DNA from: Gerris lacustris
Lineage: Eukaryota; Arthropoda; Insecta; Hemiptera; Gerridae
Length of the DNA: 64,000 nt
Direction of reading: 5' to 3'
Assembly: GCA_951217055.1 (NCBI GenBank)
Contig: CATNVA010000018.1
Coordinates: 1,364,001 to 1,428,000 of the forward strand
Positions 1 to 10,313 of the stretch are shown here, piece by piece. Within the stretch, counting starts at the first letter, position 1, and each line of letters begins with the position of its first letter. Position numbers and translations under genes: made by a program. The notes under the pieces were generated by a model that did no database searches, was not told where the DNA came from, and was given only the letters and a program-made list of their open reading frames with translations.

Positions 1-297
1 TAAATAAAAATATCGTATTTAGGCATTTAGAAAAACCAACATTTTAAAATAGTGAGAAATATTAAATTATATTAGGACTCATTTATCAAACTTAACCCAT
101 TCTAATTGTATATATATGTATGTAATGCAAGCTATTGTATGACTCCTCCTCTACGCTCGGGAGACCATGTAGGGGAGAAAGACAACAAACTTATTATATT
201 TAAAAAATGTACCTACTTATAATTATGTAAAATATTGTAAAAACATCTAATTAAATAAAGAATGTTGTTTATAAAAAAAAAAAAAAAAAAAAAAAAA
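1..297 (+). mobile_element. 3' end of a poly(A)-tailed retroelement or retroposed transcript
   Basis: An AATAAA signal near 254-260 is followed about 15 bases later by an uninterrupted A tract at about 273-297, the arrangement expected at the 3' end of a LINE or a retroposed mRNA on the plus strand. No coding sequence is visible in the part inside the window, so the body of the element lies to the left. Assignment to a LINE rather than a processed transcript is inference. Confidence 0.5.
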
Positions 298-399
298 TCA
301 AAACATGGTCACAATATGGTACCCCATAACTTTTTGGAACGAAGTTCCTTATGACACGTTACAGCGTCTGAACCCGGGAGTGAATCCAAAAAACCACCG

Positions 400-960
400 T
401 CACGTATTCGGCCGATGACGATAACTTGAGTAAATGATGACCGATTTAGTTGAAATTTGGTTCACATGTTCTTTTTGGCAATGCCCAGACCCAGAACGAC
501 TTCGATAGACAACGTTATCCGCCCAAGCGTTCCCGCGCAACTCTCGCATAAACGTAAGCTTCAAATGTAAAATTGGAATTTTAGGATGGGCAAAAATTAT
601 AATTTCATCTATTTATTCAATGTAACAAAAAACTTTAATAAAAATATTTTTTGTTAGTAAAACGAACACCGGCACAGCAATGAAGATCGCTAAATTTATT
701 GAAGCGGACCAAAGTTTTTACCGGTATCTTACCTTCTAATGTAACGATTTTAGTAAATCTTTTTACACATTGTCTAAAGTACAACTAAAACAGGCATGTA
801 AAATTTCAACCTGAACAATCAGAAAATGTTGTGTAGTGAAGTGATATATTTTATAACATTTTAAATGGAGTAATGGCATGAGAGTTAGGGAATAACCCTG
901 TTCCCTCACTACTCGGCTCTGTACTAAAATCATCCTCTAACTATATCAACTCATCGTGAT
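400..960 (-). repeat. Dispersed repeat, inverted copy of the 53.8-55.4 kb family
   Basis: Read on the minus strand this stretch matches the plus-strand units at 53801-55366 block by block: the segment around ATTTTAGTAAATC, the TTTAGCGATCTT box, the phrase ending in an AATTGGAATTTTAGG-like block, the CGTTATCCG box, and the GATAACTTGAGTAAA box. It is diverged and lacks the long GACA microsatellite. No open reading frame of interest. The family's mechanism of movement is not evident. Confidence 0.5.
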
Positions 961-1218
961 TAACTTTTTTTTCTCAATATTTAATACTTATTTATTGCAA
1001 TACGCTAGCTCCAATTATAAAAAAAAGTTTTTCTTTTAATTTTGCCTTAACTCCGCTAAGTACAAATACTTAGTTGTTTTTAATTTTGTCTCTTTTCTAA
1101 CTCCGCCATGTGTAAGTAGTTAGCATCGTATACTTAGCAGTGTGATTTAATAATTTGTATATTTAATGAAAAGCGTAAGGAATTTGGTTCCTCCCGGGTG
1201 TCCCGCGACACCACACGT

Positions 1219-1237
1219 ATTTTTTTTTTTTTTTTTT
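1219..1237. repeat. Poly(T) tract at the left edge of the 2.3-kb repeat
   Basis: A run of about 19 T lies immediately before the start of the first 2.3-kb repeat copy. It could be the A tail of a retroposed sequence on the minus strand or simple-sequence growth at a junction. The other two copies do not have it. Confidence 0.6.
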
Positions 1238-1424
1238 GAACGAGCGTAGTGAGTTCTTCATTTCAGAGACTTGGGATTCGAAAAGTTTGTTTGTTTGTTT
1301 GTTTGTTTGTTTGTTTGTCTAACGATAACTGGAGTAAACATTGATCAATTTCAGCGAAATTTGGCACGTAGATGCATCTCAGCATTTTTGAGAACTGTAT
1401 AGTTTTTGAAAATTCCTCACTAAA

Positions 1425-2210
1425 CATTTCCAAGATGGCGGCCAATATGGCGGACGACTAAAAAAAAAAGTTTTAAGCCAGCATAATGTGTTATACATCG
1501 TTTTGAAGGTCTTTAAGAGAAGGAAAAGAATATGTAACTAATCAAATTTCACACTTCATATTTTCAAGATGGCGGCCAATATGGCGGACGACTAAAATAA
1601 AAAGTTTTAGTCAGCATAATGTGTTATACATCGTTTTAAAGGTCTTTAAGAGAAGGAAAAGAAAATTTAACTAATAAAATATCACAGTTAATATTTTCAA
1701 GATGGCTGCCAATATGGCGGACGACTAAAAAAAAAGTTTAAGTCAGCTTAATGTGTTATACATCGTTTTAAAGGCCTTTAAAAGGAGGAAAATAATATTG
1801 AACTGATAATATTTAATACTTCACACTTTCAAGATGGCGGCCAATATGGCGGACGACTATACAAAAAGTTTTTAGTCAGTATGACATGTAATACATCAAT
1901 TTAAAGGTCTTGAAATTTAGGAAAGGAATATCTAAGTATTAAAAATGTCACACATAATGTTTTCAATATGGCGGACATTTAAAAAAAATTTAATCTGCTT
2001 GGCATGTAATACATTAATATAAAGGTCTATAAAAGTAGGAAGTGAGTCAATAACTTTTCAAATTTCATAATTTATATTTTCAAGATAGCGGCCAATAAGG
2101 CGAATGACAAAACGTTTTTCGTCAGTATGGCATTATTTTATACATCGTTTTAAAGGGTTCAGAAGTAAGAAAAGAGTAAATATCTATTAAAATTTCACTC
2201 TATATATTTT
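1425..2210 (+). repeat. Degenerate ~120-bp satellite (GGCGGCCAATATGGCGGAC units)
   Basis: At least six units of roughly 115-125 bp each carry a variant of TTTTCAAGATGGCGGCCAAT followed by a TTAGTCAGCATAATGTG block, a TACATCGTTTTAAAGGTC block and an AAGAGAAGGAAAAGAA block. Units become more diverged to the right. The same units recur at about 4160-4940 and 37660-38270. Confidence 0.8.
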
Positions 2211-2309
2211 CAACCAATTGTAGATAATTATTATTTAGTATAATTATTGCATACTAAGCAGTTTAAACTGAAAATTTAGTTAAACGTTGTTTAATAAAGG
2301 TATTGCAGG

Positions 2310-3390
2310 CTCGCTATGATCGCACGTTTATACACGAGTTGTAATAATGTTATTGTTGGCTCGCTGCGCTCGCCCTGTGTAGACAGCATTTAAAATTAGT
2401 TTTCATTTAACTGGGTATATTGAAGGTTCGCTGCACTCACCAATTTATTTAGTATTTCTGGATAATGTTATGCCGTATACACTTGCGAGCACAGCGAGCC
2501 TGAATTAATTATATTAACTAATGATTACGTACAAATACTTTATAAACAGGCGAGCGAAGCGAGCATACAACAACTTTATTTAATTAATATTTACTACAAA
2601 TTCTGAATCAAACCGGCGAGCGTAGCGAGCCATCTTTGACTTGATTAAATAATTACTATATTTACTGTATAAACAGGCGAGCGTAGCGAGCCTTCTTTAA
2701 TTTATTTGATTAAATAATTAGTATATTTTCTGTATAGAAAGCGAGCGCAGCGAGCCTTCAATATCTTTATTTAATAAATATTTACAACATATTCTGAATC
2801 AAACAGGCGAGCCTTCATTAATTTGATTAAATAATTACTATATTAACTGTATAAACAGGTGAGCGTAGCGAGCCTAAAATAACTTTATTTAATAAATACT
2901 TACTATACAAACGCTAAATCAACTGGCGAGCGCAGCGAGCCTACAATAACTTTATTTAATAAATATTTATAACAAATTCTGAATCAAACAGGCGAGCGTA
3001 GCGAGCCTTCTTTAATTTGATTATATAATTACTATATTAACTGTATAAACAGCCGAGCGTAGCGAGCCTACAATAACTGTATTTAATAAATCTTTACTAC
3101 AAATTCTTAATCAAATAGGCGAGCCTAGCGAGCCTTCTATATTTTATAAAATAATTACTATATTTCCTGTGTAAACAGGCGAGCGTAGCGAGCCTGCAAT
3201 AACTTTATTAATAAATACTTACTACAAACGCTAAATCAACAGGCGAGCGCAGCGAGCCTGCTATAACTTTATTTATAACATATTTACTACAAATGCTAAA
3301 TCAACACGTGAGCGCAGCGGGCCTGCAATAACTTTATTTATTAGAAATGCTGAATCAAGAGACGAGCGTAGCGAGCCTGCGTTAATATTA
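2310..3390. repeat. Spaced array of GCGAGCGTAGCGAGCC motifs, copy A
   Basis: A GC-rich motif GGCGAGCGTAGCGAGCC (variants with GCA or GAA in the centre) recurs about every 70-85 bases, separated by AT-rich spacers that are themselves related to each other (blocks such as ATTTAATAAATATTTAC and CTGAATCAAACAGG). The motif contains GCGAGC twice, separated by three bases. Around 2345 the motif appears in the opposite orientation. Nothing here codes for protein. Confidence 0.85.
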
Positions 3391-3552
3391 TTAAATAAAG
3401 ATAATGGCCAAAATCATTTTAATGATCTTTTCAGGTTAAATAAGAATGTCAGGTTTTACTGAAATATTATCCTGATATCATTATTGAGAACATAGTATGG
3501 CTGATATAAAAGCACCTTTCTACGCGAGTTCTTTATGCACCGCATCACTAGT

Positions 3553-3990
3553 TATTCCTATAATTAATCCATGGGATCGATAAGCTTCAAGACTATACCC
3601 TTTTCCATTAGCTTTAATTTAACATGACATATGCCACACTTTACATGTAAGCATTTAGACGTCCTGCTAAAAATATATGCATATATACAACGTATATATT
3701 ATTATTTTCCAGCTAAAAATATATTGTTGTATTGCTTATTTCTAATTATTACTCCCACGATGTTTCTAGTACATAATTTTATTTGTTTTATTCACCATAG
3801 TCAAATATTCTTGTAAGACCTGTACGGCACATTTTACATGGAAAACATCATCGTTGTATAACTTCCATCACGGATTAATCCGCTAATATAAGTCTGAAAT
3901 TAGCAATATTATTGGACCTCATTAATTGTTCCCTTTCACAGAGTTACAATGTTTACACAAACTCTAATAATTAAATGTTGGCGGTTAATT
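3553..3990. other. Spacer between repeat copies A and B, no gene seen
   Basis: AT-rich unique-looking sequence between the end of copy A and the start of copy B. A short open frame here has no recognisable domain. I see no RNA gene or element boundary. Confidence 0.5.
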
Positions 3991-4944
3991 GAACGAGCGT
4001 AGTGAGTTCTTCATTTCAGAGACTTGGGATTTGAAAAGTTTGTTTGTTTGTCTAACGATAACTGGAGTAAAAATTGATCAATTTCAGCGAAATTTGGCAC
4101 GTAGATGCATCTAAGCATTTTTGAGACTTGTATAGTTTTTGAAAATTCCTCACTAATTATTTCCAAGATGGCGGCCAATATGGCGGACGACTAAAAAAAA
4201 AGTTTTAAGCCAGCATAATGTGTTATACATCGTTTTGAAGGTCTTTAAGAGAAGGAAAAGAATATGTAACTAATCAAATTTCACACTTCATATTTTCAAG
4301 ATGGCGGCCAATATGGCGGACGACAAAAATAAAAAGTTTTAGTCAGCATAATGTGTTATACATCGTTTTAAAGGTCTTTAAGAGAAGGAAAAGAAAATTT
4401 AACTAATAAAATATCACAGTTAATATTTTCAAGATGGCTGCCAATATGGCGGACGACTAAAAAAAAAGTTTAAGTCAGCTTAATGTGTTATACATCGTTT
4501 TAAAGGCCTTTAAAAGGAGGAAAATAATATTTAACTGATAAAATTTAATACTTCACACTTTCAAGATGGCGGCCAACATGGCGGACGACTAAACAAAAAG
4601 TTTTTAGTCAGTATGACATGTTATACATCAATTTAAAGGTCTTGAAGTTTAGGAAAGGAATATCTAAGTATTAAAAATGTCACACATAATATTTTCAATA
4701 TGGCGGACTATTAAAAAAAATTGATCTGCTTGGCATGTAATACATTAATCTAAAGGTCTGTAAAAGTAGGAAGTGAGTCAATAACTTTTCAAATTTCATA
4801 ATTTTTATTTTCAAGATGGCGGCCAATAAGGTGAATGACAAAACGTTTTTCGTCCGTATGGCATTTTATACATAGTTTTAAAGGGTTTAGAAGTAAGAAA
4901 AGAGTAAATAACTATTAAAATTTCACTCTATATATTTTCAACCA
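3991..4944 (+). repeat. 2.3-kb repeat, copy B, left part
   Basis: Matches 1238-2216 closely (satellite zone). The match stops exactly at 4944, after TTTTCAACCA, where the 31-kb CACTA insertion begins, and resumes at 36126. Confidence 0.85.
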
Positions 4945-5153
4945 CACTGAAAAAAATCAGGCATATACAATTAACTATAAAACGGTGGCATGAAATTAAC
5001 TATGAATTGTGAGTGATTATCGGATGAAATGTACGTTTAACAACTAATCATAGAAGTAAAATCTATGTATCATAGATTCATAAAACTACAATGCAGAATA
5101 ATAGTTATTCCTATGAAACATGGTTAAAAAACCTATCACCATACTGTCATATC
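4945..5153. repeat. Left terminal and subterminal region of the CACTA element
   Basis: Begins with the 13-bp terminal repeat CACTGAAAAAAAT. Subterminal motifs of the form ATGTATCATAG and TATGAAACATGG follow (about 5063-5131). The same type of motif is found after the nested transposon (about 9903-9913) and at the right end (about 35268 and 35981). Arrays of subterminal repeats are the transposase-binding region in known CACTA elements. Confidence 0.7.
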
Positions 5154-5187
5154 GCACCCTTGCGACAAAAGTGACACAACTCAAAAA
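5154..5187 (+). repeat. Left 34-bp terminal inverted repeat of the DUF7869 element
   Basis: Perfect inverted match to 9858-9891. Starts GCACCCTTGCGAC and ends in an A run after CACAACTC. Confidence 0.9.
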
Positions 5188-5678
5188 ACGAAGTTTGTCA
5201 GAAATTGCAAAAAACTATTTCTAACTTAATATATTAATTTAGAAGAGTCAAAGGCACCTAAATTTACTGAATGTTTTCTTAAAGTTAACTACCATAAAGC
5301 CATTTTCGTTTATTTTAGTTTTCAACCCTTTAAACCCATCCTTTTGACTTATGACGTTTTATATGTGCTTCTAACCCCCACAGCACTGAATTATTTTGAG
5401 TTGTGACAGTTTTGATGATTTATTTTTAAACCAACATTGTGATGTGACATTTTTAATGATTCATATAATTAAAGTATTTTAGTTGTGACGGTTCCTAATA
5501 TTGAGGTTTTACTTAGAATGTTTAAATCACAGAAAAATTAAGGAAGTCAAAAATAAATATTTGCAAAACATTAATGTTTTGCAAATTGCAAATGTTTTAA
5601 AAATTTTTATTAAAATAAAAAAAGGAACATAATAAAACTTAAAATTACATACATAAAACTTAAAGTATTGTAAGTAAG

Positions 5679-8360
5679 TTAGCACAAATTGAAAATATTT
5701 TTGTAAAACAATTCATAATAATGTTTTTTAATTGTATTTTTTTCGCATAGAGATTTTAGGGCTTTCTTTTTGACATCACTTAAAGGCAATTTCTTTGAAT
5801 ATGCTGGAACTAACTGCACAGAACTAAAATCTTCTTGCGGTTTTGAACCTCTTGTGGGAATTTTCTTTACAATTACCTTTTTAAAGTCTGTGTGTGCGTA
5901 AGAAGTTTTATAAAAAAATGTATAAGGGTGATCCTTTTCGACCTTTATTATTTTAATATCATGCCATTTCACTTTCGTTCTATCGACGGTTAAGGAAAAG
6001 TTATTGCCCCATTCTTCCTGTAGTAACTTGAGATCAAAAAAGTCCTCATAAGTCAAGTCATGTACGCGATACGGAGGCCCGGTCTTTTTTGCTGTTCGGA
6101 TTAAAGTAGAATATTGATCAGGTATGTATATGGGTTCGGATTTAAGGTGTCTACTTATCTGTTTTTCTATGACACTATGCACATTATCACCCTCATTTTG
6201 CGAGTGCCCACAAATGAGGAATTTATGCTCAATGCTACGTACATTGAATTTATTTAATGCATATGCGTATGTAGCAAGTAAATATTTGTTTTTTTGTTGC
6301 CCATAACAGTTATCGGAATAAAAGATTATGTCAACATTTGGTTTGCTTACCTTTTCCACTAACATTCCGATATAGGCAAGAACACAGCTGCCAATTTCTA
6401 CAGCACCCCGTTTGCCTTCTGTTTCATTCCAGAAAAAACATTCTACATTCTTGGCATGTAAATCACTGATAGTGAGGTTAAAACAGTTTAGTTTACTTAC
6501 GTAATAAAATGAAGAAACCAATCCTTTTGGTACTGGCATCACGGCTTGCAGGTCATATACAGCAACGCACGTACCATTTTGATTGTTTTTGTCAAAGTCC
6601 TTTTCCTTGCGGGATAATTCTTTCTCTTTTAGGTGATCATTATAAGTATCTACCAATTTTTGTTTTCCCTCGTTGTCTGCATTTTTGTACGATTCACACA
6701 GATCGCACTGATCCTTCTTTGGTATGTAGAAGGAGATGTTGAACTCCTCGTTAAATATGCGATTAAACATAACTGAGTTTGCAAATGGTAATTCCTGCCT
6801 CTCTTGGTCTTCTTTATAATCTCGATACAGATCAGCCAAACTTTTTCCGCCTTCAATATATTCTCGTTTCGTTTGAGCCCTCAAATAATGAGATTCTATT
6901 CGGGGTATAGCGCTAATAAATCTCCTGACACTTTCTTTGATTTGAGGATCTACAGTTGGCTGATTACCGTGTTTTCCTCTCATATCGCAGGCAAGGAAAC
7001 CAGTGTCATTTTTCTTTGACAATGCGGTCCGAATAGGTCTGTCATTTATATCAAGTGTTGCCTTAAAAAATTGTTTACATACTCTTATGCGATTATCATT
7101 TACCTGAAAATAGAATGCCGAATTCATGTTTCTAAAATTTTGCGTGCTTGAATATCGATATTTGGGTTTTATCATTTCTGTGTGCCTTACAATAAATTCT
7201 CTTTGCAGTTGCAAATTAGCAAGTTTCCAGTAATTATGGAAAATTGTCTCTCTTTCAGCGTCGTTAATTTTTTTACTGCAGACTAATCTGCATTGTTCCC
7301 CGCAAGAAGGGCGTATTTTTCTGGCAGTAAATTGCTTCTTACTTTTTGATCTTGATACATAGGCTTTTCCAGAATTCCGCATCAATTTTACCTTTTTAGC
7401 CACCCATTTTTCTGGACATTTTTTCCTTTTCTTTCCTTTCTTTTCTTCCTGATTCACAACTTCCCCTTCAAATTCAAAACGTTCTTTAGAACTGACTGAT
7501 AAACTACTCGAACTACTTTCATTTAAGGATTTCATATTTGGATCATTAAAATTTGGATCAGCGTCGGAATCGTCAACGTCGCTTTCGTTGCTTTGGACGG
7601 GAGATATGTAATAATTTTTTTGAGGAAGTTTAATCAAACGCAATTTGGTAGGGCACTTTGCATTAGAGGAAACAGTATAAACATTATCTTCTTCGGGCTG
7701 AGAACTATGAGACGTGGAGCTCATAAAATTGTGTTCAACATGTTCAAAATTTTCAGTTGAATCACTTAAAACTGATGCTAAACTTCCAGAAGCATTAGGT
7801 TTACTTGATAGAGTTTTATTTAACAAAGTATCGATATTATCTTCTTCGGCCTGAGAAATAGGAACCGTGGAGTTCACACAATGATGTTCAACATTTTCAG
7901 TTGGTTCACTTAAAATTGCTAAACTTCCAGAAGCATTAGGTTTACTTGACAGAGCTTTATTTAACAAAGTATCGATATTATCTTCTTCGGCCTGAGAAAT
8001 AGGAACCGTGGAGTTCACACAATGATGTTCAACATTTTCAGTTGGTTCACTTAAAATTGCTAAACTTCCAGAAGCATTAGGTTTACTTGACAGAGCTTTA
8101 TTTAACAAAGTATCGATATTATCTTCTTCGGCCTGAGAAATAGGAACCGTGGAGTTCACACAATGATGTTCAACATTTTCAGTTGGTTCACTTAAAACAG
8201 ATAATAAACTTCCAGAAGCATTTGGTTTAATGGGCAAAGCTTTATAGTTTGGCGTAATAATATTACGATATTGTGTCGTTGAATTTGTAGAAACCTCGGC
8301 CTCTGCTAACGGCTTCATTGCTAATTTTATAATTTTAGCTGAGCGGCTTGACTGGTTCAT
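5679..8360 (-). CDS. DUF7869-like protein, proposed DDE-type transposase
   Basis: An intact 893-aa frame. The N-terminal third is low-complexity and contains three near-exact copies of a 47-aa unit (KPNASGSLAILSEPTENVEH start), then an acidic stretch and a basic stretch (KKGKKRKKCPEK) that could serve nuclear import. The C-terminal half resembles a family of uncharacterised animal proteins I recognise as DUF7869-like. It has a CDLCES pair of cysteines and three acidic positions spaced like an RNase H-type nuclease: D603 in VYDLQAV, D683 in FYSDNCYGQQ, and E723/D725 or E732 in GHSQNEGDNVHSVIEK. On the minus strand an AATAAA signal lies about 70 bases past the stop (plus 5606-5611). It is the only gene between perfect inverted repeats, so I infer that it mobilises the element. 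The catalytic assignment is inference; the alternative is a captured gene of unknown role. Confidence 0.75.
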   Translation of the reverse strand: MNQSSRSAKIIKLAMKPLAEAEVSTNSTTQYRNIITPNYKALPIKPNASGSLLSVLSEPTENVEHHCVNSTVPISQAEEDNIDTLLNKALSSKPNASGSLAILSEPTENVEHHCVNSTVPISQAEEDNIDTLLNKALSSKPNASGSLAILSEPTENVEHHCVNSTVPISQAEEDNIDTLLNKTLSSKPNASGSLASVLSDSTENFEHVEHNFMSSTSHSSQPEEDNVYTVSSNAKCPTKLRLIKLPQKNYYISPVQSNESDVDDSDADPNFNDPNMKSLNESSSSSLSVSSKERFEFEGEVVNQEEKKGKKRKKCPEKWVAKKVKLMRNSGKAYVSRSKSKKQFTARKIRPSCGEQCRLVCSKKINDAERETIFHNYWKLANLQLQREFIVRHTEMIKPKYRYSSTQNFRNMNSAFYFQVNDNRIRVCKQFFKATLDINDRPIRTALSKKNDTGFLACDMRGKHGNQPTVDPQIKESVRRFISAIPRIESHYLRAQTKREYIEGGKSLADLYRDYKEDQERQELPFANSVMFNRIFNEEFNISFYIPKKDQCDLCESYKNADNEGKQKLVDTYNDHLKEKELSRKEKDFDKNNQNGTCVAVYDLQAVMPVPKGLVSSFYYVSKLNCFNLTISDLHAKNVECFFWNETEGKRGAVEIGSCVLAYIGMLVEKVSKPNVDIIFYSDNCYGQQKNKYLLATYAYALNKFNVRSIEHKFLICGHSQNEGDNVHSVIEKQISRHLKSEPIYIPDQYSTLIRTAKKTGPPYRVHDLTYEDFFDLKLLQEEWGNNFSLTVDRTKVKWHDIKIIKVEKDHPYTFFYKTSYAHTDFKKVIVKKIPTRGSKPQEDFSSVQLVPAYSKKLPLSDVKKKALKSLCEKNTIKKHYYELFYKNIFNLC
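7780..8215 (-). repeat. Three tandem 141-bp coding units in the DUF7869-like gene
   Basis: Units starting at AAACTTCCAGAAGCATTAGG recur at about 7780, 7921, 8062 and 8206, with a period of 141 bases (47 codons). The two central units are practically identical, so the expansion is recent and keeps the reading frame. Confidence 0.9.
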
Positions 8361-9857
8361 TACAATAACTTTAACCTAAAAAAGAACAACTTATTAGAAA
8401 CACTCTTGGGTATAGTAAAGGAAAACCTGTCTTAAACGAAATCGTAGGGTTCCAGAGAATTTTTTAATTAGACTTATGTTTGTATAAATTTAAAAAATAA
8501 ACAAAAGAAAGTGTAACACGGATAAAATCGATCAAAACAAGTACGACAGTTAAAAATTAAGAAAATAAAATTAGGTAAAATACGAAACAGATACTTGCTT
8601 ATACGATGTTAATAAGTTTAAAATGGAAAAATAATCTCACTTTCTGTGTAATGCTTAAAAATAATGTAAAAAGACTATAAAAGGTTTTGATTTAATCATA
8701 CCTGATCAGAGGCTTATCTAAAGTAGATAAGAATGTTGCTACTGTCTTTTAGACATTATAGTGTTTTTATCACTTTCAATTCGCTAGAAACCCTACTGGA
8801 CTCTTTCTTGCTCACTTATTTCTTAACTTCTATTCTCTCACTCATTTTAATTTCTAGATTGCATTGTCATCCCTCTTATCTCCCTTACCACAAACCCCTC
8901 CGATTTAATTTTTTTATTCGTTTTATTACTAACTCGAAAACAACAAAGTGACATTGCGGTTCTGTCTTTAACAGTTCATACTATTCCTTCTTAGAATTTC
9001 TTTCCGTTTCCGCGTTGCACAGGTTTCCGGTTTGCACAAGGTATAATCCATAAGAAAACCTGCCGTTCTCGTATTATTTCCGTTAAGACAGGTTTCCGTG
9101 ATATACAGTGTCCGTTTTAGTCAGGTTTTACTGTACTAGAATTAGATAACTACAAATTGTCACAGTACAAGATAACTTTAGTTGTCCTCTTATAGAATTA
9201 TTGATACCTTCTTTAAAAAAAAGAAAAGTCATTAATGTAAAGATATTAATTATGTAAAGAAAGGCAATAAATAAAGGCTTTATTATTATAGTTTAAACAA
9301 ATGCCTGGGTGTCAATAGGGTTAGTTTTATAGTTATCTAGTCAAAACAACAACTATCAAAACTCTCTACCCAATAATAATAAAAATGTATAGATAGCAAG
9401 ACATCGAAAATAATTGAGTTATCTAGTTTTAGTACCATGCCCACAATTTATTCATCTAAAATGACTTAATTCAAAATAATAATCAACAGGTTAATTTACC
9501 TTAATCGGCTAAAATGACACAATTCAAATTATAACAATTTCTTGGTCAGATATTATTTACTAAACTGTCACAACACTAAATGTTTCATACACAAGACTGC
9601 AATTTTTTCAATAAAAGTGACACAACTCAAAATACTACAGTTTTGTATAACTATACGCACAACCTCCCTCAACGAGGTTCACGGCACAACTGATATTGTA
9701 ACACTTTAGTAGAATAGATTCATACTTAACTTGAAACATGAAAAACGACACTACTGCCAAAATGCGGCCAGAAGATGAAGTTAAGTTAATACGCTTTTGA
9801 TGACTGATGGAAATATATTTTAGGAGTCCATTAACGGTATTAACTCAAATATCAAGA
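8361..9857. other. Noncoding 5' part of the DUF7869 element
   Basis: AT-rich sequence upstream of the gene (minus strand). It holds subterminal copies of the TGACACAACTCAAA motif in its last 400 bases. A 72-aa plus-strand frame at 8733-8951 shows no domain and is probably chance. No TATA element clearly placed. Confidence 0.5.
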
Positions 9858-9891
9858 TTTTTGAGTTGTGTCACTTTTGTCGCAAGGGTGC
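9858..9891 (-). repeat. Right 34-bp terminal inverted repeat of the DUF7869 element
   Basis: Perfect inverted match to 5154-5187. Ends CGCAAGGGTGC on the plus strand, followed by TATATATAC. Confidence 0.9.
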
Positions 9892-10313
9892 TATATATAC
9901 AATAACCCATGTATCATAGAAATGAGATCTAAGTCGTAACAGCATAGTTAGCTAAATTTCAAATGCATATGAATCTTTGCATAAAATCCTATGTTTCATT
10001 TGTAATAAACTATAGTCAATGTAAGCCTGCATTATACGCTAAATGTTAACCGCATGTATATGTTGCATGCAACATGAAATCTTTCTAGTTTTAGGAAATA
10101 TACGTAATTGAATATTCCTCACTATTAAAAGATAACTGTTGCGTCATGCATTCTAGAAAGATCCCACGTTAATCCTACAACTACACACACACAGACGCAC
10201 ACGAGCACGCACACACACAAATACAACACACACCCTTACTCTTTTTTAACGTAACCTCACACAGGGGAACCCATTATTTTTGTTAAATATACTATTATAC
10301 ATATTGTATTATG
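9892..10313. repeat. Continuation of the CACTA left subterminal region, with a CA-rich microsatellite
   Basis: Subterminal motif ATGTATCATAG recurs near 9903, with related forms CTATGTTTCATTTG after it. A CACA-rich tract at about 10185-10232 (ACACACACAGACGCAC type) follows. No gene. Confidence 0.55.

Larger units (their letters stand above)
1238..3552 (+). repeat. 2.3-kb repeat, copy A (holds the unoccupied CACTA target)
   Basis: This segment begins at GAACGAGCGTAGTGAGTTC and ends near CACCGCATCACTAGTTA. It is repeated almost base for base as 3991-4944 joined to 36126-37487, and partly again from 37488. It has two zones: a degenerate satellite (about 1238-2210) whose units contain AAGATGGCGGCCAATATGGC, and a spaced array of GCGAGCGTAGCGAGCC-type motifs (about 2310-3390). 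At 2211-2220 it reads straight through CAACCAATTG, whereas the second copy is interrupted there by 31 kb. Confidence 0.85.
5154..9891 (-). mobile_element. 4.7-kb DNA transposon with perfect 34-bp TIRs carrying a DUF7869-like gene
   Basis: The terminal inverted repeats at 5154-5187 and 9858-9891 are identical over 34 bases, start GCACCCTTGCGACAAAAGTG and include TGACACAACTCAAAA. Between them is one long gene on the minus strand (5679-8360) and nothing else coding. Variants of the inner TIR motif recur inside both ends (TTTTGAGTTGTGACAG near 5393, a TTTAGTTGTGACGG form near 5477, AAAATGACACAATTCAAA near 9513, AAAGTGACACAACTCAAAA near 9615), like transposase-binding subterminal repeats. It lies within the left subterminal region of the CACTA element. 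The target duplication is not clear: flanks read CATATC and TATATA, so ATAT is possible. The superfamily is not one I can name with confidence. Confidence 0.8.

Noticed and set aside
1263..1445. 60-aa minus-strand frame with NKQTNKQTNK
   Set aside because: Translation of the TTTG microsatellite and satellite DNA, found again at 37481-37730 in repeat copy C.
2310..3390. CRISPR-like spaced direct repeats
   Set aside because: The motifs are short and variable, the spacers are related to each other, and the surroundings are eukaryotic transposons. It is a minisatellite-type array.
5679..8360. The DUF7869-like gene as an ordinary host gene
   Set aside because: It lies alone between perfect 34-bp inverted repeats inside another transposon, so a mobile origin is far more likely, though the family's function is unproven.
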